Assembly: GCA_030407315.1 (NCBI GenBank)
Contig: JALQPE010002126.1
Span: 21,366 to 85,365, forward strand
Direction: 5' to 3'
Length of the DNA: 64,000 nt
Source: Asparagopsis taxiformis
Taxonomy: Eukaryota; Rhodophyta; Florideophyceae; Bonnemaisoniales; Bonnemaisoniaceae
Of the stretch, positions 20,475 through 32,434 are shown one piece after another (position 1 is the first letter of the stretch; each line of letters opens with the position of its first letter). The notes beneath the pieces are model-generated. The model had not been told where the DNA came from, ran no database searches, and saw nothing but the letters and a program-made list of their open reading frames with translations. Position numbers and translations under genes: made by a program.

Positions 20475-23280
20475 GTATCGGGGAAAGTGTCTACCAGTGA
20501 CACGACTCGACCATTGTCGCTCACCTGCCATACGCTTATTTTCCCGTAGGTCGCCGAATATAGCAAGCGCCCATCTTCACTGAGCATAACACAAGTCGCC
20601 CAACTGTGATGTCCGTCTGGTGATGCCCATAGTTGCTCACCACTCTGCACGTCCCAAAGTTTTACACATCCATCCCTCGACCCTGAAGCTAAAAGTCTTC
20701 CATCAGCGCTCAACGCCACGCCACGCAACCCTTTTGCGTGCCCCTCGAACACGGCACCGTTGTCCTCCAAAATTTCTATATCCCATGCACGAATGGTTCC
20801 ATCCGAGGACCCAGACACCATCACATCTTCCTTTCTTCCGATTGCCAGCGAAGCTACTTCATCATCATGCGCGGCGATGGTTCGAACTACGCTCCTGCTT
20901 GGTATGTACATCACTAGTAGTCGTCCTTTACCAGTACCCAGAACAACTTTCTGAAAAGATGGTAACACTTGCATGCATTCGATCCATTCTTGGTCTTCTA
21001 GTTCCACTTGCATCGTTCGCCATTTCTCTTCGTTCTTCCATATCGTAACTTGCCCGGTACGATTGCACGAATACATCAGCCCCGTATTGCGGTCGAAAAA
21101 TACAGCCACGACAGGGCAATCTTCGTGACCAACTAGAGTCTTCTTTCCCGTCCCATCACCTCCATCCAACACCCATATCTCCCCTTTCCACCCCCCTACA
21201 ATAACTTCTCCCCCGTGCAAACACACATACATTTCCCTACATTTTCCAGCTTCAGAACACCTCTCAACGAGCTTCTCCCACTCTCCAGCACCCCAGGCCC
21301 ACAACGAGCCCAAGGCCGCTCCCCATATCGCTTAATACTTTCTACCATTCGCTCGACTATTCCACTCTCGCTCACAACATCTCGTAGTCGCCCAAATAGT
21401 TGATACGTACATTCTTCTCGATTCTTCACACAATACGGCATCATGCACAGCTCCATTGCCCTCACGATTACGGATAAATCGTGCACTATTCTTCTCACAT
21501 TCTCCGTCTTCTCTTCTTCTTCTAGATAATTTCGAAACATGTCGACCTCGGTGATTACCTTTCGAAACGCCGGTCGCTCTTCATCCTTGTTAATCTCTTC
21601 GATCCAGCGATAATCTGTCAACAACTTCACCGCCGCAGTGGTGCGACCAGCTCCGAGCAGATGTCGAACCACATGCTCCCTCATATACTTGTCGTTCTCA
21701 GTCTGCTTCAACTTCCACCATTCTTCTTCTTCCGCCTCCGTGCCCGTTCCCAAGATTTCCATTCCTTCATCTCCACCAGCCCCTCCAATTGTCCGCAGAC
21801 ATGCTCGATACCCCTCCACCAGCCTACCATGCCACCATCGTACTCCCTCCCTCCCCTCGGCCATTCCCACACACACGTCGTGGACAAGATCATGCAGTCG
21901 TACCCCCATCACCAGTCCCCCCTCATCTTCTTCTAACCATACCACACTGTGCCTCGAAAACATACGCACTGCTGACAGCACATCTTCCACATCCCACAGC
22001 TTCTCAATCGTTCCCAATGGAAGACACATCTGCTTCTCCACAACGCAAAACGATCGAAACATCTCTCCCACTCTCATCCTCTGCCCCTCCCACTCTCTCT
22101 CCAGACACTCTAGGCTCGAATGTAAAGCTACATCCAGTCCGCTATGTCTACTCCCGCTTTCTGCCCCAGACAGCTGTACACTGCTCCGCCTCAGAATCTC
22201 CTCGTATTGCACAATGGCATTCGGTCCACACACATCTCGGCGTAGACCAAACACATCTTGCATCCCAGACCCAGCAACGCTCAGTGCCAGTGGCAGTCCC
22301 GCACATAACTCAATGATGCCATCGAGTGCATCACGGTTAGCGCTTGACCACGACAACACCTCGTTACTCTCGATCCCAGCATACTTGCATAGAATCTCGG
22401 TACATGTTTCCCTACGCAAATCTTCAGGACTCACTGCAATTGACACATCATGCGTCGGTACTCGCCAAGTCGCCTCATTCCTCGTCGACATCAGCACTTT
22501 GCAACTTCCTCCTCCATCAATCTCTTGCACACCTTTGCAGGCGGTATCCACCAAGGTGTGCACACTGGGATCGAGATCCCACACGTCGTCAAAGATGAGG
22601 AGGAAGCGCTTCGCCGCGAGTAGGTCGATCAGCTTTTCCATCATGTTCACATGGATGTTGTCTTTTGCAGCGAGATGAGTGAATTTGGGGAGGAAATCTG
22701 GGAATGCGTCGGTGACAATCTCTTCAAGCTCGTCCAATAGCCTCTGCACCTTGGCGTCGTGGCCGAGTTCAATGAACCACACGCCGTCTGGGAACTTTTG
22801 CCAAACATCTGCGCGTCTGCCTAGGGCGCGCAGGATAGTGGTCTTGCCTGCGCCACCCATGCCGACAAGTGCTATGACGTTTTGGTTTGGGTCGTTGGAG
22901 AGGAGGGCGAGCTTGGCCTTGCTTTCTGGAGTGCGGGAATCGTGAGAGAAGTCGAGGACAATTTGGCGAGAGTTTCGGGGGACGTGGAAAACGGAGGGCA
23001 TCGGGGTGTGCGGGGCACGTGACGGCTCGGCAGAAGATGGAGTAGGAGTCGAGTGGGGAGGTAGATGAGAGGGCTGCGACACTGGCTGGAGTGAAGAGGA
23101 TGTCGGGGGTTCCGGCGTTGGAGAGGACTCTGTATGCGGGGAATCGGCTACGGTGGGAGGGGGAGAGGTCGTTTGATGCGCGTGGTCAGAGGCAAGGACT
23201 GGATGGGATGGTGAAGTGACAGTGTTGGAGGCCGTGGTGTTGGGAACGGAGTCGTCTGGTTGAGAGAATAGATGGCCCAT
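20466..23280 (-). pseudogene. NB-ARC/WD40 (NLR-like) gene, 5' part
   Basis: The start is the ATG at 23280. Residues 1-100 are a Pro/Ser/Thr-rich tail. The NB-ARC ATPase follows: Walker A GMGGAGKTT (140-148), Walker B FLLIFDDVW (227-235), VLMSTRNEA sensor region (262-270), GLPLAL (328-333) and an MHD-like LHD (462-464). A helical arm follows to about residue 650. WD40 repeats then begin (TLVGHEDCPVVAVF, TIAAHDDEVASLAI, VSGSSDGTIRAWDI, LASGSRDGCVKLWDV). Such proteins act as ATP-driven signalling scaffolds in immunity or cell death. NB-ARC and WD40 lie in different frames, with the switch near 21320 equal to one lost base. The coding part ends at 20466 at the Mutator insertion and resumes at 11508. 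The intact gene would be about 1,237 codons without introns. Confidence 0.9.
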
Positions 23281-23522
23281 GGTACTGGAACTGTGCGCGG
23301 AAGGGAGACAGAGAAGATTGTTAGTCGGCGGGCTGGATGGATGGATGGATGGACGATGGACGGATGGAAAATATGAGAGCGGAAGAGTGGTGAGTCGAGA
23401 AGATGTGTGGAGTGATGGTGGTGAGGTGCGGCGCTACGCAGTGACGCCGCGAAGGTTGGTAGAAGCGGATGGCGGATCGGGGGGACTGACACGTAAATCG
23501 AGTGAGTTGGGAGTCGAGGGAC
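23281..23522. other. NLR 5' flank between start codon and copia-2
   Basis: This 242-bp stretch is all that remains of the contiguous upstream region. It includes a GGAT microsatellite (23335-23353), which reads as TCCA repeats in the NLR transcript orientation. No clear TATA box was found. The last five bases (GGGAC) are the copia-2 target duplication. The original upstream DNA resumes at 34012. Confidence 0.6.
23335..23353 (+). repeat. (GGAT)n microsatellite
   Basis: Four perfect GGAT units and a partial one, followed by degenerate GGAC/GGAT units to about 23367, in the probable 5' UTR of the NLR gene. Confidence 0.8.
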
Positions 23523-23654
23523 TGTTGATCATGAGGATGAATGAGATCGATACATCTTTCGTTCATGCGAATGGCGTCGTCGCCGAGCTTAAATACTGTT
23601 CTAAGTGTGTACTGTAATGCGTAAAAGGTGTAATAGTTGTATGATCATCCGACA
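23523..23654 (-). repeat. copia-2 3' LTR, 132 bp
   Basis: Identical in sequence to 33875-34006. The left flank GGGAC matches the right flank of the other LTR. Confidence 0.92.
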
Positions 23655-23712
23655 GATGTATGCTTGAGCTGGCTGCGGGGTGGAGATGTTTTGATCATCC
23701 GACAGTCGCCGC

Positions 23713-23865
23713 TGTGAAGTCTTCAGAGAGTCCGATCCCCTCTCTGTTTATTGATCCGGCGTCGGAGCTATAAGTATCGATGGATTAGTTAATTTGTAAT
23801 TGAGATTTCTATGTGTTAATTGTTAATGGGTGCATTGCGGTGAGGAGACGAGATTTGTCTTCACA
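23713..23865 (-). repeat. copia-1 3' LTR, 153 bp
   Basis: Identical to 28771-28923. The pol frame ends 57 bp inside it (stop at 23809), so the C-terminal residues CEDKSRLLTAM and onward are LTR-encoded. Confidence 0.92.
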
Positions 23866-26320
23866 GGCCCCCGGCTCACTGCAATGCGAGGTGGAAAGTT
23901 GAGGGAGGATGTTTATGGAATTGCGTATGGATGTTAGTTTCCGGCGATGGACTGGTTTGGTGAAGATGTCGGCTGGGGTGAGGTGTCCAGGGATGTGTTG
24001 TACGGTTAGTTCGTTGCGTTCGATGAGGTCGATAATGTGGTGATGTCGGATATCAATGTAGCGTTTGCGTTTTGTTGGTGTTTTGTTGAGCGCAATTTTA
24101 ACGGCTGCCATGTTGTCAATGTGTAGTATGGTCGGTGTGGTGATAGGTTGGAATGTGGATAGTAGTCGGCGGAGCCACATTGTTTGTTCTGAGGCGTGGG
24201 AGGCAGCTATATATTCTGCTGCGCAAGTAGATAGCGCGACGGTGGACTGTTTCTTGGATGACCAGAATATGGGTGTGTTGTTGAAGGTATGGACAGTTCC
24301 TGTGGTGGATTTTCGATCGCTGCCATTGGCGTGGTCTGCATCAACGAATGAGTGGAGGTGGTGCTTTGATGGGTCAGAGACAGGGAGGAAAGTGAGGCCG
24401 TGGGTTGGCGTTTCGCGGAGGTAGCGTAGGACTCGCTTGAGGTGGCTTTGGTCAGTAGAAGAGGGTGCAACCATGTTTGCAGCCAGTCTATTGACTGAGA
24501 GGTGGATGTCTGGCCTTGCGCTGTCGGCGATGTATCGTAGTTTGCCAAGGATAGATCGGAACTTGGTGGATTCAGTTGATGTGAGCGGTTGAGGGATGTG
24601 AGAGTCATCTAGCGGCTCTGGGTAAGGTGTTTGGGTGGGGTTACTTTCGTGCATGCCAGCTCGTTCAAGGGCGTGTTTCGTGAGTTGTGGTTGTCCAATG
24701 TGGATGGCACTGTCCTGTTGCCGATATGAGATGTGCCAGCCGAGGTGTTGAGTTGGTTTTCCGATACGTTTGATGTCGTATTTGCGGCGAAGTTCCGAGT
24801 GGAGTTTGTCTATGAGTTGTTGGTGGGTGGATATGATTAGGAAGTCGTCCATGCTTATTGCAAAGTGGATGTATTTGGTTGGTGAGTGGATGTGGGAGAA
24901 AAGGGTAGGGTCAGTGTGTGATGGAATGTATCCACAGGATTTGAGGAAGCGGAAGAGGGAAGTGGAGTAGATGTGGGCTGCCGGTGGGGTGCCGTAGAGA
25001 TTGCGGATGAGGATCCCTGTTTTGTCTTTGTGTTTCAGTTCGCCGTTGAAGCGCGGAGGTTGTTTTACGTACACGGTGTGTGACGGATCATATAATTCGT
25101 GTATGTAAGCGGATTTGATGTCGAAGGCTTCAATGTGGAGGTTGTATGCGGCAGTAAGAGCGAAAAGGAGTCTGATTGTCGTGCGTTCCGCCATGTGTGT
25201 GGAAGTATGGAGGGGGTTGTAGTGTATTCCAGGGATCATGCGGTCTCCGCGGACAGTTATTCGGGCTTTGCGGCGTTCGATGCTGCCGTCAGCGTGGCGT
25301 TTGTAGCGGTACGCCATCTTGAGGGGGATTATGCGTGTTCGTTTAGGGACTGATGATGAGGGTACCCAAGATATTGTTTTTGTGGCATCTATGGTTTCAA
25401 GTTCGTTGTCGTGGGCCGCTAACCATTCGTCGGCGTCGGGGTACATGCGGGCATGGCTGGTAGAGGATGGTGCTGGGGTGTTTGGAGTGATTTGTTTGGG
25501 TATGTCGAGAGAAGTGACATGGAATGCGGCGTTTGTGGTTTGGAGTGGGTCGGTTGTGTGGAAATAGGGCTTGAAGTCGGTGGCACGTACGATGTGGAGT
25601 CGTCGGGGTGGGAAGCTTTCTACGCAGATGTGGCTCATGGATGTTCCGAAGAGGTATCGTGCGGGGAGTGCTCTGGAGCTGAGTTTTGAGCTCCGTTTGT
25701 GTAAGGGGATAGTGCCGATCTGTCCAAATATGAAGAGGCGCGTGGGTTGTGGGCGGGTGCCGTGCCATTGTTCGTAGGGTGTGGTGCCTGTGCCCTTGTG
25801 GGAGAGCATATTTTGTTTGAATACAGCGTCTTTGTGTGCGTATTCCCAGTACGGGTTGGGGAGCCCGGAGTGGAGTAGGTTCGCTCGAGCGGCTTCCATG
25901 GTGGTGCGGTTTACCCGTTCGGCGATTGAGTTTTCTTGGGGATGGTATGGGACTGTGGTTGAGAATATGGTGCCTAGCTGGTGAAAGTAGTCTTGGATGG
26001 ATGTTTGAGTGAATTCTTTGGCGTTGTCGGAGCGAAAGTGGCGTGGTGGGCGATCGTGATGTGTGCAGATTTGGTTGATGGTTTTGGGGATTGATGTGGA
26101 GACCGCGGCTCGTGACGGGAGGTAGTCGACTATGAGGAATCTTGTGGCGGCGTCAATGAAGGTAACGAAGTAGGAGTTGCCATCTATGGATTTGGGTGAG
26201 ATCGGACCGCAAATATCAGAGCTAATGAATTCTCCAGGGGAGTAGCTGTGGGAGGTTCGATGGTGCGGGCGTATGGACTGCTTCGCCGGCGCGCATGCGG
26301 AGCATGTGGTTGGTGTCTCT
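23809..26320 (-). pseudogene. copia-1 pol: integrase core, RT, RNase H
   Basis: This is the downstream part of the copia-1 polyprotein. Integrase residues appear in GEFISSDICGP, FRSDNAKEF and NSIAERVNRT (D, D, E). The RT has FDIKSAYIHE and an active-site SMDDFLII near 24850. The RNase H has FVDADHANGSDRKSTTG, CAAEYIAASHA and HIDNMAAVKIA. The order integrase-RT-RNase H defines Ty1/copia. No internal stop occurs. The only break is the Ty3-2 solo LTR at 26321, which splits the integrase zinc region from its catalytic core. The frame on the two sides matches once 662 bp (LTR plus one duplication) are removed. Confidence 0.9.
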
Positions 26321-26977
26321 TGTGGAACCACATTAGTTCTAGAAGTAGCTGGTACGAGCCACGGACACGCTGTCCTTAACGAAACGAAACGAGCAGTCCA
26401 CCCGCTGGTGTTTTGACTGTATTGTTAGGTAGGAAGGTAGAGTGGTTAGCGAGTAGACACGAGCGTCACGACGCAACAATCCACGCGAGGATTACGTTAG
26501 CACACGAGGTGGTACGTCACCGGAGGCGCTCTCGAAGCCCGGAGGCACTACACGCAATCAGCCTTACGTGCGGCGATGGGTAGGGAGTACGCAGCTCGAC
26601 GGAGACGAAGCCTCGTTAGGCAAAACGTAAACGTAAACGTAGAAGTCAGTCGTAGACTAGAGCCGTTGCTCGTTCGTTGTCTTGTCCCCTTTCCCTCCCG
26701 GCACGATGCCAATACCTATATGGCCACGATGGCATCGCTTTACAGTGTAAACACTGCTCGTAACGTCCCCGAATGGGAAAGGACCTTGTGGGTCACACGT
26801 AGGGACCCGTTGGTCCGTTGGCCGTTGCCAATACGTTCGTTGCACACGTGTGCCGACTGCGCGCGCGCATGCGCCAGCAATGTTCGTGCATTGCTGTCAT
26901 CGCTCGGGTCCGCGGAAATTCGTAATTCCGCGGAAATCGTAATTATTCGCAATTTCGGAATTGCCACGTATACTACA
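26321..26977 (-). repeat. Ty3-2 solo LTR, 657 bp
   Basis: TGTGGAACCACATTAG...CGTATACTACA, homologous to 3541-4201. It is flanked by TCTCT on both sides (26316-26320, 26978-26982). No internal Ty3-2 sequence remains, so it is the product of LTR-LTR recombination after insertion into copia-1. Confidence 0.95.
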
Positions 26978-26982
26978 TCTCT

Positions 26983-28766
26983 GTTATGTCGTTCGGGAGT
27001 ATGGGGAGGCTATTGGATTTGGACATTGCTGATATGCGCTTGGTTGGTGCGTGATTAAGTTTGAGGTGCCATTCTAGTGCCTCTTTCGCCTTTGCTGTCG
27101 GTGGTTTGGTCGAGGCGGGGTTGTGGGTTTGTTGGAGTGTTGTGGGAATAGGTGGGGTTTGTCTGTGGGTGATTGGACGTGAGGAAGGTGTAGTCGGATT
27201 GGAGATGGGTCGTGGTGATGACCTGGAAGGGTTTGTTGGTGTTTTGGGGCGAGGTTGCCTTTGGTTGGGTTTCGGGACGGTTTTTGTGGTTGGTTTGCGT
27301 GAGGTGGGGATACAGCGCGCGCCTTTTGCAGGGAGTGGTGTGGAGGTTTCTTTATGTGTTGTTTCGGGCTCAGTGACTATTTTTGTGTCGCGGACACAGT
27401 ACATGTTGTCGCGCCATTCTGCAGTCAGCATGATGCGGGGTTTTGTGGGGTGCTTGTTGTTGATGACGAAAGCGCGTGAGGGTGTGAATGTGACTTCTCC
27501 ATATTCTTGTGCGAGATCGTGAACAGATAGGAGGTTCGGAGAGATGGATGGGTTGGCCACGGCTGGTATGGAAATGTGTGCTAGTGGGGATTTTAGGTGG
27601 AGGACTCCGCTGTGGGTGCAAGAGAAGACTTGGTTAGCTGCTGTGACAGAGGTGGAATGTTTCCGGATAGGACGCATTGCTGTTGTGGGGTGGGTGACGT
27701 GGGAAGGTTGAGCTCCTGAGTCGAGTATGAACGTACCGTCGCTTGTGTGGTGCGTGGTTGGCAGTGGTTCTATCTCTTGGTTTGTGGTGGGGGTGAAACG
27801 GGCACTCTTCGCGTGGTTTCCATGTTTGGTGAGGTTTCTGGGGCGATTAGGGGGGCTTCGTGATTCATTCTTTGGGTGGTGGGGGTGGCGGCATTGTGAG
27901 TCGGAGTGTAGCGGTTTGAACCCTAGTGAGGTGTGATAAGAGCACGGGTGGCGGGGTGCTGGTTCAGCTCTGCGTCTCTCGCGTGGTGGGGGCGGAGAGT
28001 TGTAGAAGGGGTGGGAGTATTTGCGCGGGGTGGTCATGGAGTGGGGTGCTTCTTCAAGCTGGATGAAGTCTTGAAGGTTGTGCATGCGTAGGGAGAATTC
28101 TTTGATGGATCTTGGGGTGTTTCCGGCTAGGAGCTTTCCCATTTCTATGCCTTTGCGGGAATGTTTCAGCCCTGTGAGCATGAGGTCGACGGTGGTTGCT
28201 TCGTCATTGATGAGTGGGTAGTTCGCTGATATCATGCGGTCGCGGAGGGATGCATGAGTGGATATGTAGTCGTTGATGGTGGTGTGGTCGAGGAAGCGGA
28301 TAGACTCAGCTTCTCTGCGGAGGGATTGGTGATCGGCGGGTGTGTTGGTGGCGATTTCTTCTTCGATGCGCTGGAGAAGTTGGAAGGGTGTATTGGAGGA
28401 CATGTTGCGCTTCACCACTCTCGTGGCGACGGTGGCTGGGAGTGATGATATAATGAGGGCTGTGAGGGCGTGCTGAGTACGGTGGTGAGAATTGTTGTCC
28501 TGTAGGGACGTGTCGGATGTTAAATGTATGGATACGCCGTGGGCGGTGGCGGTAGCGTGAAGAGTAGCGAACCACGGATTGGGATTTTCGGGGATGAGCG
28601 TGGTCAGTGCAGGAAAGGTGATGGTGGGGGAGTCGGTGGGCGGTGAGGTGTTGTCAGTCATGTTGTGAGATGGATCGGAAGATGCGGATAGTGAGATGGA
28701 TCGGTTCGTGATGAAGCGAAGATAGCGGAGATGTCGAGGTGTGTCGTCAGGTAGCGATGGGACCAT
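26983..28766 (-). pseudogene. copia-1 gag, protease and integrase zinc region
   Basis: This is the upstream part of the copia-1 polyprotein. A Gag-like N-terminus (FATLHATATAHGVSIHL, LLQRIEEEIATNTPADHQSL, VDLMLTGLKHSRKG) carries no zinc knuckle. The protease has FILDSGAQPSHV with conserved LLSVHDLAQ. A long Pro/Thr-rich linker leads to the pre-integrase motif WHLKLNHAPTKRI. The frame opens at an ATG at 28766 that lies inside the primer-binding site. The next ATG (28661; MTDNTSPPTDS) is an equally likely start. The frame then runs into the solo LTR at 26982. Confidence 0.88.
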
Positions 28767-28770
28767 AACC
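28754..28770 (-). promoter_or_regulatory. copia-1 primer-binding site, internal tRNA-Met type
   Basis: Directly after the LTR end CTTCACA the minus strand reads GGTTATGGTCCCATCGC. The beginning, GGTTATG, is complementary to the CATAACC of the Met-tRNA anticodon arm. Drosophila copia also primes from an internal tRNA-iMet fragment. The ATG in this site opens the gag-pol frame. Confidence 0.65.
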
Positions 28771-28923
28771 TGTGAAGTCTTCAGAGAGTCCGATCCCCTC
28801 TCTGTTTATTGATCCGGCGTCGGAGCTATAAGTATCGATGGATTAGTTAATTTGTAATTGAGATTTCTATGTGTTAATTGTTAATGGGTGCATTGCGGTG
28901 AGGAGACGAGATTTGTCTTCACA
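28771..28923 (-). repeat. copia-1 5' LTR, 153 bp
   Basis: Identical to 23713-23865. It is followed on the right by GCCGC, matching 23708-23712. Confidence 0.92.
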
Positions 28924-31900
28924 GCCGCACGCCGCAGACTGCGAGAGCTGTAGTAATTGGAGTTTTTGTTGGAACTGTGCTGGTTTGAAGGCTTTGGTCA
29001 TTATATCTGCGTTGTTTTTGTTCGTCGGAATGTACTCAATTTGTATCATTTGGCGGTCGATGAGTTCCTTCAGATAGTGATATTTGATATCAATATGTTT
29101 AGATTTGGGTGTGGGATGCGACGTGTTAGCTGTGGTTATAGCTCCGGTGTTGTCCATGTATAGTTTTGTTGGTTTGGATTCTGGGTGTCGGAGGTCATTT
29201 AGGAGGTTGCGGAGACAAAAGGTGTGTTGCGCAGTGTGGAATGCTGCGACATACTCTGCCGCCCGAGTACTGGTGGCTATGAATCTCTGCCTCTTAGATT
29301 GCTATGCAATCGGTGCTGTATTGTATGTGATATAGGTTCCGGATGTTGATCTTCTTGTTTCTGTGCATGCAGCATAGTCGCTATCTGAATGCGATTGAAG
29401 GGTTTCTGTGAGTCCAACTTTGTAATATATGCCCGTTTTTATAGTTGCTTTAAGGTAGCGCAGTACACGGAGGGCAGACTTCCAGTGGTGTGTCGTGGGT
29501 TCTTGGGAGAATCGGCATAGATAACCTGTGATGAAAGATATATCTGGCCTGGAGTCTGCCAGATATCTTATACTGCCAATGAGTGCGTGGTAGTTGTGCT
29601 TCGATGTGTCGAGGGGTTTTGAATGTTCTGAGTCCAGTGTGAGCAGTTCCGATGCAATTGGAGAGGTCGCCGTTTTGGCATCTGTTAACTTGTATTTCTT
29701 GAGCAGGCTTGTAATGTAGGCAGGTTGTGATATTCGTATCTCTGTGGCATCTCTGTCCACCTTCCATCCTAAGATGTGTGTCACCGGCCCCAAGTCTTTT
29801 AAATTGTATTTGGTTTGAATGTGGTTCTTGGCTTTGTCTCGTAGTTGCGGGTTGTTTGTAATAACCAGAAAATCATCCACAGTGACTACAAAGTAGACAA
29901 ACTGGGTTGTATCTTTGGGGTCAGTGAGATGATAGGTGCAGCTCTCACTTGTGAGTCTTGTGAATTGTTGTAGTTTAAGATGTTCGCTTAGTCCGGTTGT
30001 GAATATTTTGCATGCTTGCCGGGAGCCATACATATTGCCCGTTAGCTTGCCTATCATACCAGGATACTTGAGGGTACCGTCAAATCGTATCGGTTGATGG
30101 ATGTACAGGAATTTGTTGGGGTCAGTTTCGTCTTCGAAGGATTCATGGAGGAATGCTGATTCGAGGTCCCAATGGGAGGCCTCATACCCATGTGCTGCGG
30201 CCAATGCCAGTGATAGTCTAATTGCGTCACGGTCTGCAACTGGCGACGATATGGAGTCTGGGTCAAAATGTTCGTGTGGGCACTGTAAATCGCCGCGGAG
30301 GTTGCATCTTGTTTTGCGTGATATTGGTATTCCATTAGAATCTGTTTTCGTCTTGAGAATGATTTTGACCGGTATGAGTTTGGTGCCGGGAGGTACTTGT
30401 TGTTTAGGTATGTATATGATGGTACCCCGTGCTTCCAGGGTATCGAGTTCATGGTTCCAGGAGCGTTCCCATTCGATTGCATCTGGTGCATTCCGCGCTT
30501 CACTTAGTGTTTTCGGTGATGTGATTGGTATTGGAGGTGTGATCATGGTGGTTTGGTGGGCTCGGTGTTCAATTTTCGAATGTTGTGTTGTCGCGATTGG
30601 ATCTTTGTGGGGTTCATATATCCTGAAATCGGATGTGCGGCAGCTTGATATTGCGTTTGTGGCAGGATCATATACCTGATAGTGTCGAGTGTCGATACGG
30701 CATATATATCTCATGATGGTAGCTTTCGGTTCCGTCTTATTGCCGGGTTTCCTATTGGTGACGTACCCGTACTGTCCAAATGGGAGGAAAGTGGAGATAT
30801 TAGGTGTCTGTCCTGTCCATAGTGTAATTGGTGGTAGGCCATGTGCAGAATGAGGTGCATGGTTATGATGATCAACTGCCGCCTGAAGTGCATAATCCCA
30901 GAGGCATTCTGGGAGTTGGGAGGTGAACAACATGGCTCGGACAGCGTCTGTGAGTGTCCTGTTCACCCTTTCAGCCAATGCATTCTCTTGTGGTGTGTAT
31001 GGGATGGTTGGGTGTGTTCGTATGTGTTCGGCTTCATAGAACTGAGTTAGTTCCTTGGTTGTATACTCTTTTGCGTTGTCCATCGTGCTGTCCGTTACGC
31101 GATGTGGTGTTGTGGTGTGTAACCATGATATGTGTTGTTGTATGTGTGCTGCTGCGTGGTTCTTTTTAGGTGCTAATTTGATATTTAGAAATCTGCTGTG
31201 TTCATCGAGAAACGTTGCAAAATATCTGTGTTGGCGTATAGATGGTGTGGGGAAGGGACCGCAAACATCTGTGTGAAGGTGTGCACACAGCGGGGCATTT
31301 CGTTGCTTGCTGTGGAATGGCGCTGTAGTTTGTTTTCCGAGCGCACATCCTGTGCATGTGACTTTGGGAGGGGATTGTTTCAGGGTGAGTGGCAGTCCTT
31401 CAACAAGGTCTTGTTTGGCAAGCTGGTGGATTCGTGTCGGGTGTAAGTGGCCGAGGCGAATGTGCCAGTTATGATAGTCTCGTATGTATGGTTCAATGTG
31501 TTTTGTGTTTGGAGGGAGATTTCGGATTTGGTCTGATATGGTGTTATGTGGCGTGATCAGTGTTTGTATTTTCTGGTGGTTCGTCGATGGTGATTGTGAT
31601 TTCTGTTTTGGCTGGATGATGCGTTGAGTGCGTATAATTTGTTGGGATTTTCTTGATGTATTGGTTTTTGTGTGGATCGATTGATTGTTGTGTTGTAGCC
31701 TGGGATTGCAACTCGGGTGGGCTGCTGTTTTTTGATGGGTGTGATTTGCGGAGTTGAGTGTATGTTGGAGGGGGCGGGTGGTCGGGGAGTTTGTGTTTGG
31801 CCGGTTGCCTTATTTGTGGGTTGATGATGGGTGGTCGTTGTTTTGATGGTGGTTGATGCGCTTTTGTGTGTTCTGTGCGCAGAATTTTTCTTTTGCCTAG

Positions 31901-32434
31901 CTGGAATGGTTTTGGAGTGGTGGTGCCTGGATGGTAGGCGGGCGTTGGTTTCTTGATGTAATCTATCGTTGTGTTTGTTGTGGACGCTTTGGGGATGTTT
32001 TGGTGTGTGGTCTTGTTCGTGGTTCCAGTGTTAGTTGGGGGCTGTGTGCGTGCTCCAAAGCATGTTCGCATCACCGGTTGTACTTTTTGGGTATGTTTCA
32101 CGGGCGAATTACGTTTCCGTTTGTGTCCTCTTGTCGGCAACACATAAAGGTTGTTTTGTTTGGTAGCTTTGGCAATTGTGATATTATCAGGAGGGGGTGG
32201 TTGTTTTTGAGTAATGTAGGCTGCGTTTTGTTGGAAGAGGACATCGTGTGTGTCCGCGACTTGGCTGACTGATACCAAGTTGAATTCCGCATTGGGCATC
32301 GTGACTGCGTAGTTGACATCGAGTGATGTATTGTTGGTCAGTGGTATAGTCGCCGGTCCACTGTGGGTGATGGGTTCTAGCTGTCCGGAGGTAGTCAATG
32401 TGTGTGTGTAGTGAGTGCATTGTTTCTTGAGCAT
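28924..32434 (-). pseudogene. copia-2 pol: protease, integrase, RT, RNase H
   Basis: Coding continues from gag in two further frames. The first (to 31544) has a protease-like fold remnant (ATIPLTNNTSLDVNYAVTMPNAEFNLVSVSQVADTHD in pieces) and a Pro-rich linker. The second opens before 31600. It holds NWHIRLGHLHPTRIH, a CTGC zinc pair, HTDVCGPF, TMDNAKEYTT and NALAERVNRT (integrase), then SHWDLESAFLHE and TVDDFLVIT (RT active site near 29880). A TAG at 29302-29304 precedes the RNase H part (MDNTGAITTA, KHIDIKYHYLKELI). The context QSKRQ suggests the TAG replaces a Trp codon. Copia-1 inserted at 28923 just before the end of the gene. Two frameshifts and one nonsense change disable this copy as read. 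Confidence 0.85.

Larger units (their letters stand above)
23713..28923 (-). mobile_element. copia-1 retrotransposon, interrupted by a solo LTR
   Basis: Identical 153-bp LTRs (23713-23865 and 28771-28923; TGTGAAG...CTTCACA) are flanked by the duplication GCCGC at 23708-23712 and 28924-28928. A Ty3-2 solo LTR with its own duplication lies within the coding region. Subtracting it and one TCTCT leaves a single open gag-pol frame of 1,432 codons including the stop. Confidence 0.95.

Noticed and set aside
23279..23617. Plus-strand ORF starting at the NLR start codon
   Set aside because: Its ATG comes from the CCATGG around the NLR start. It overlaps the 5' UTR and runs into the copia-2 LTR, with no recognisable content.
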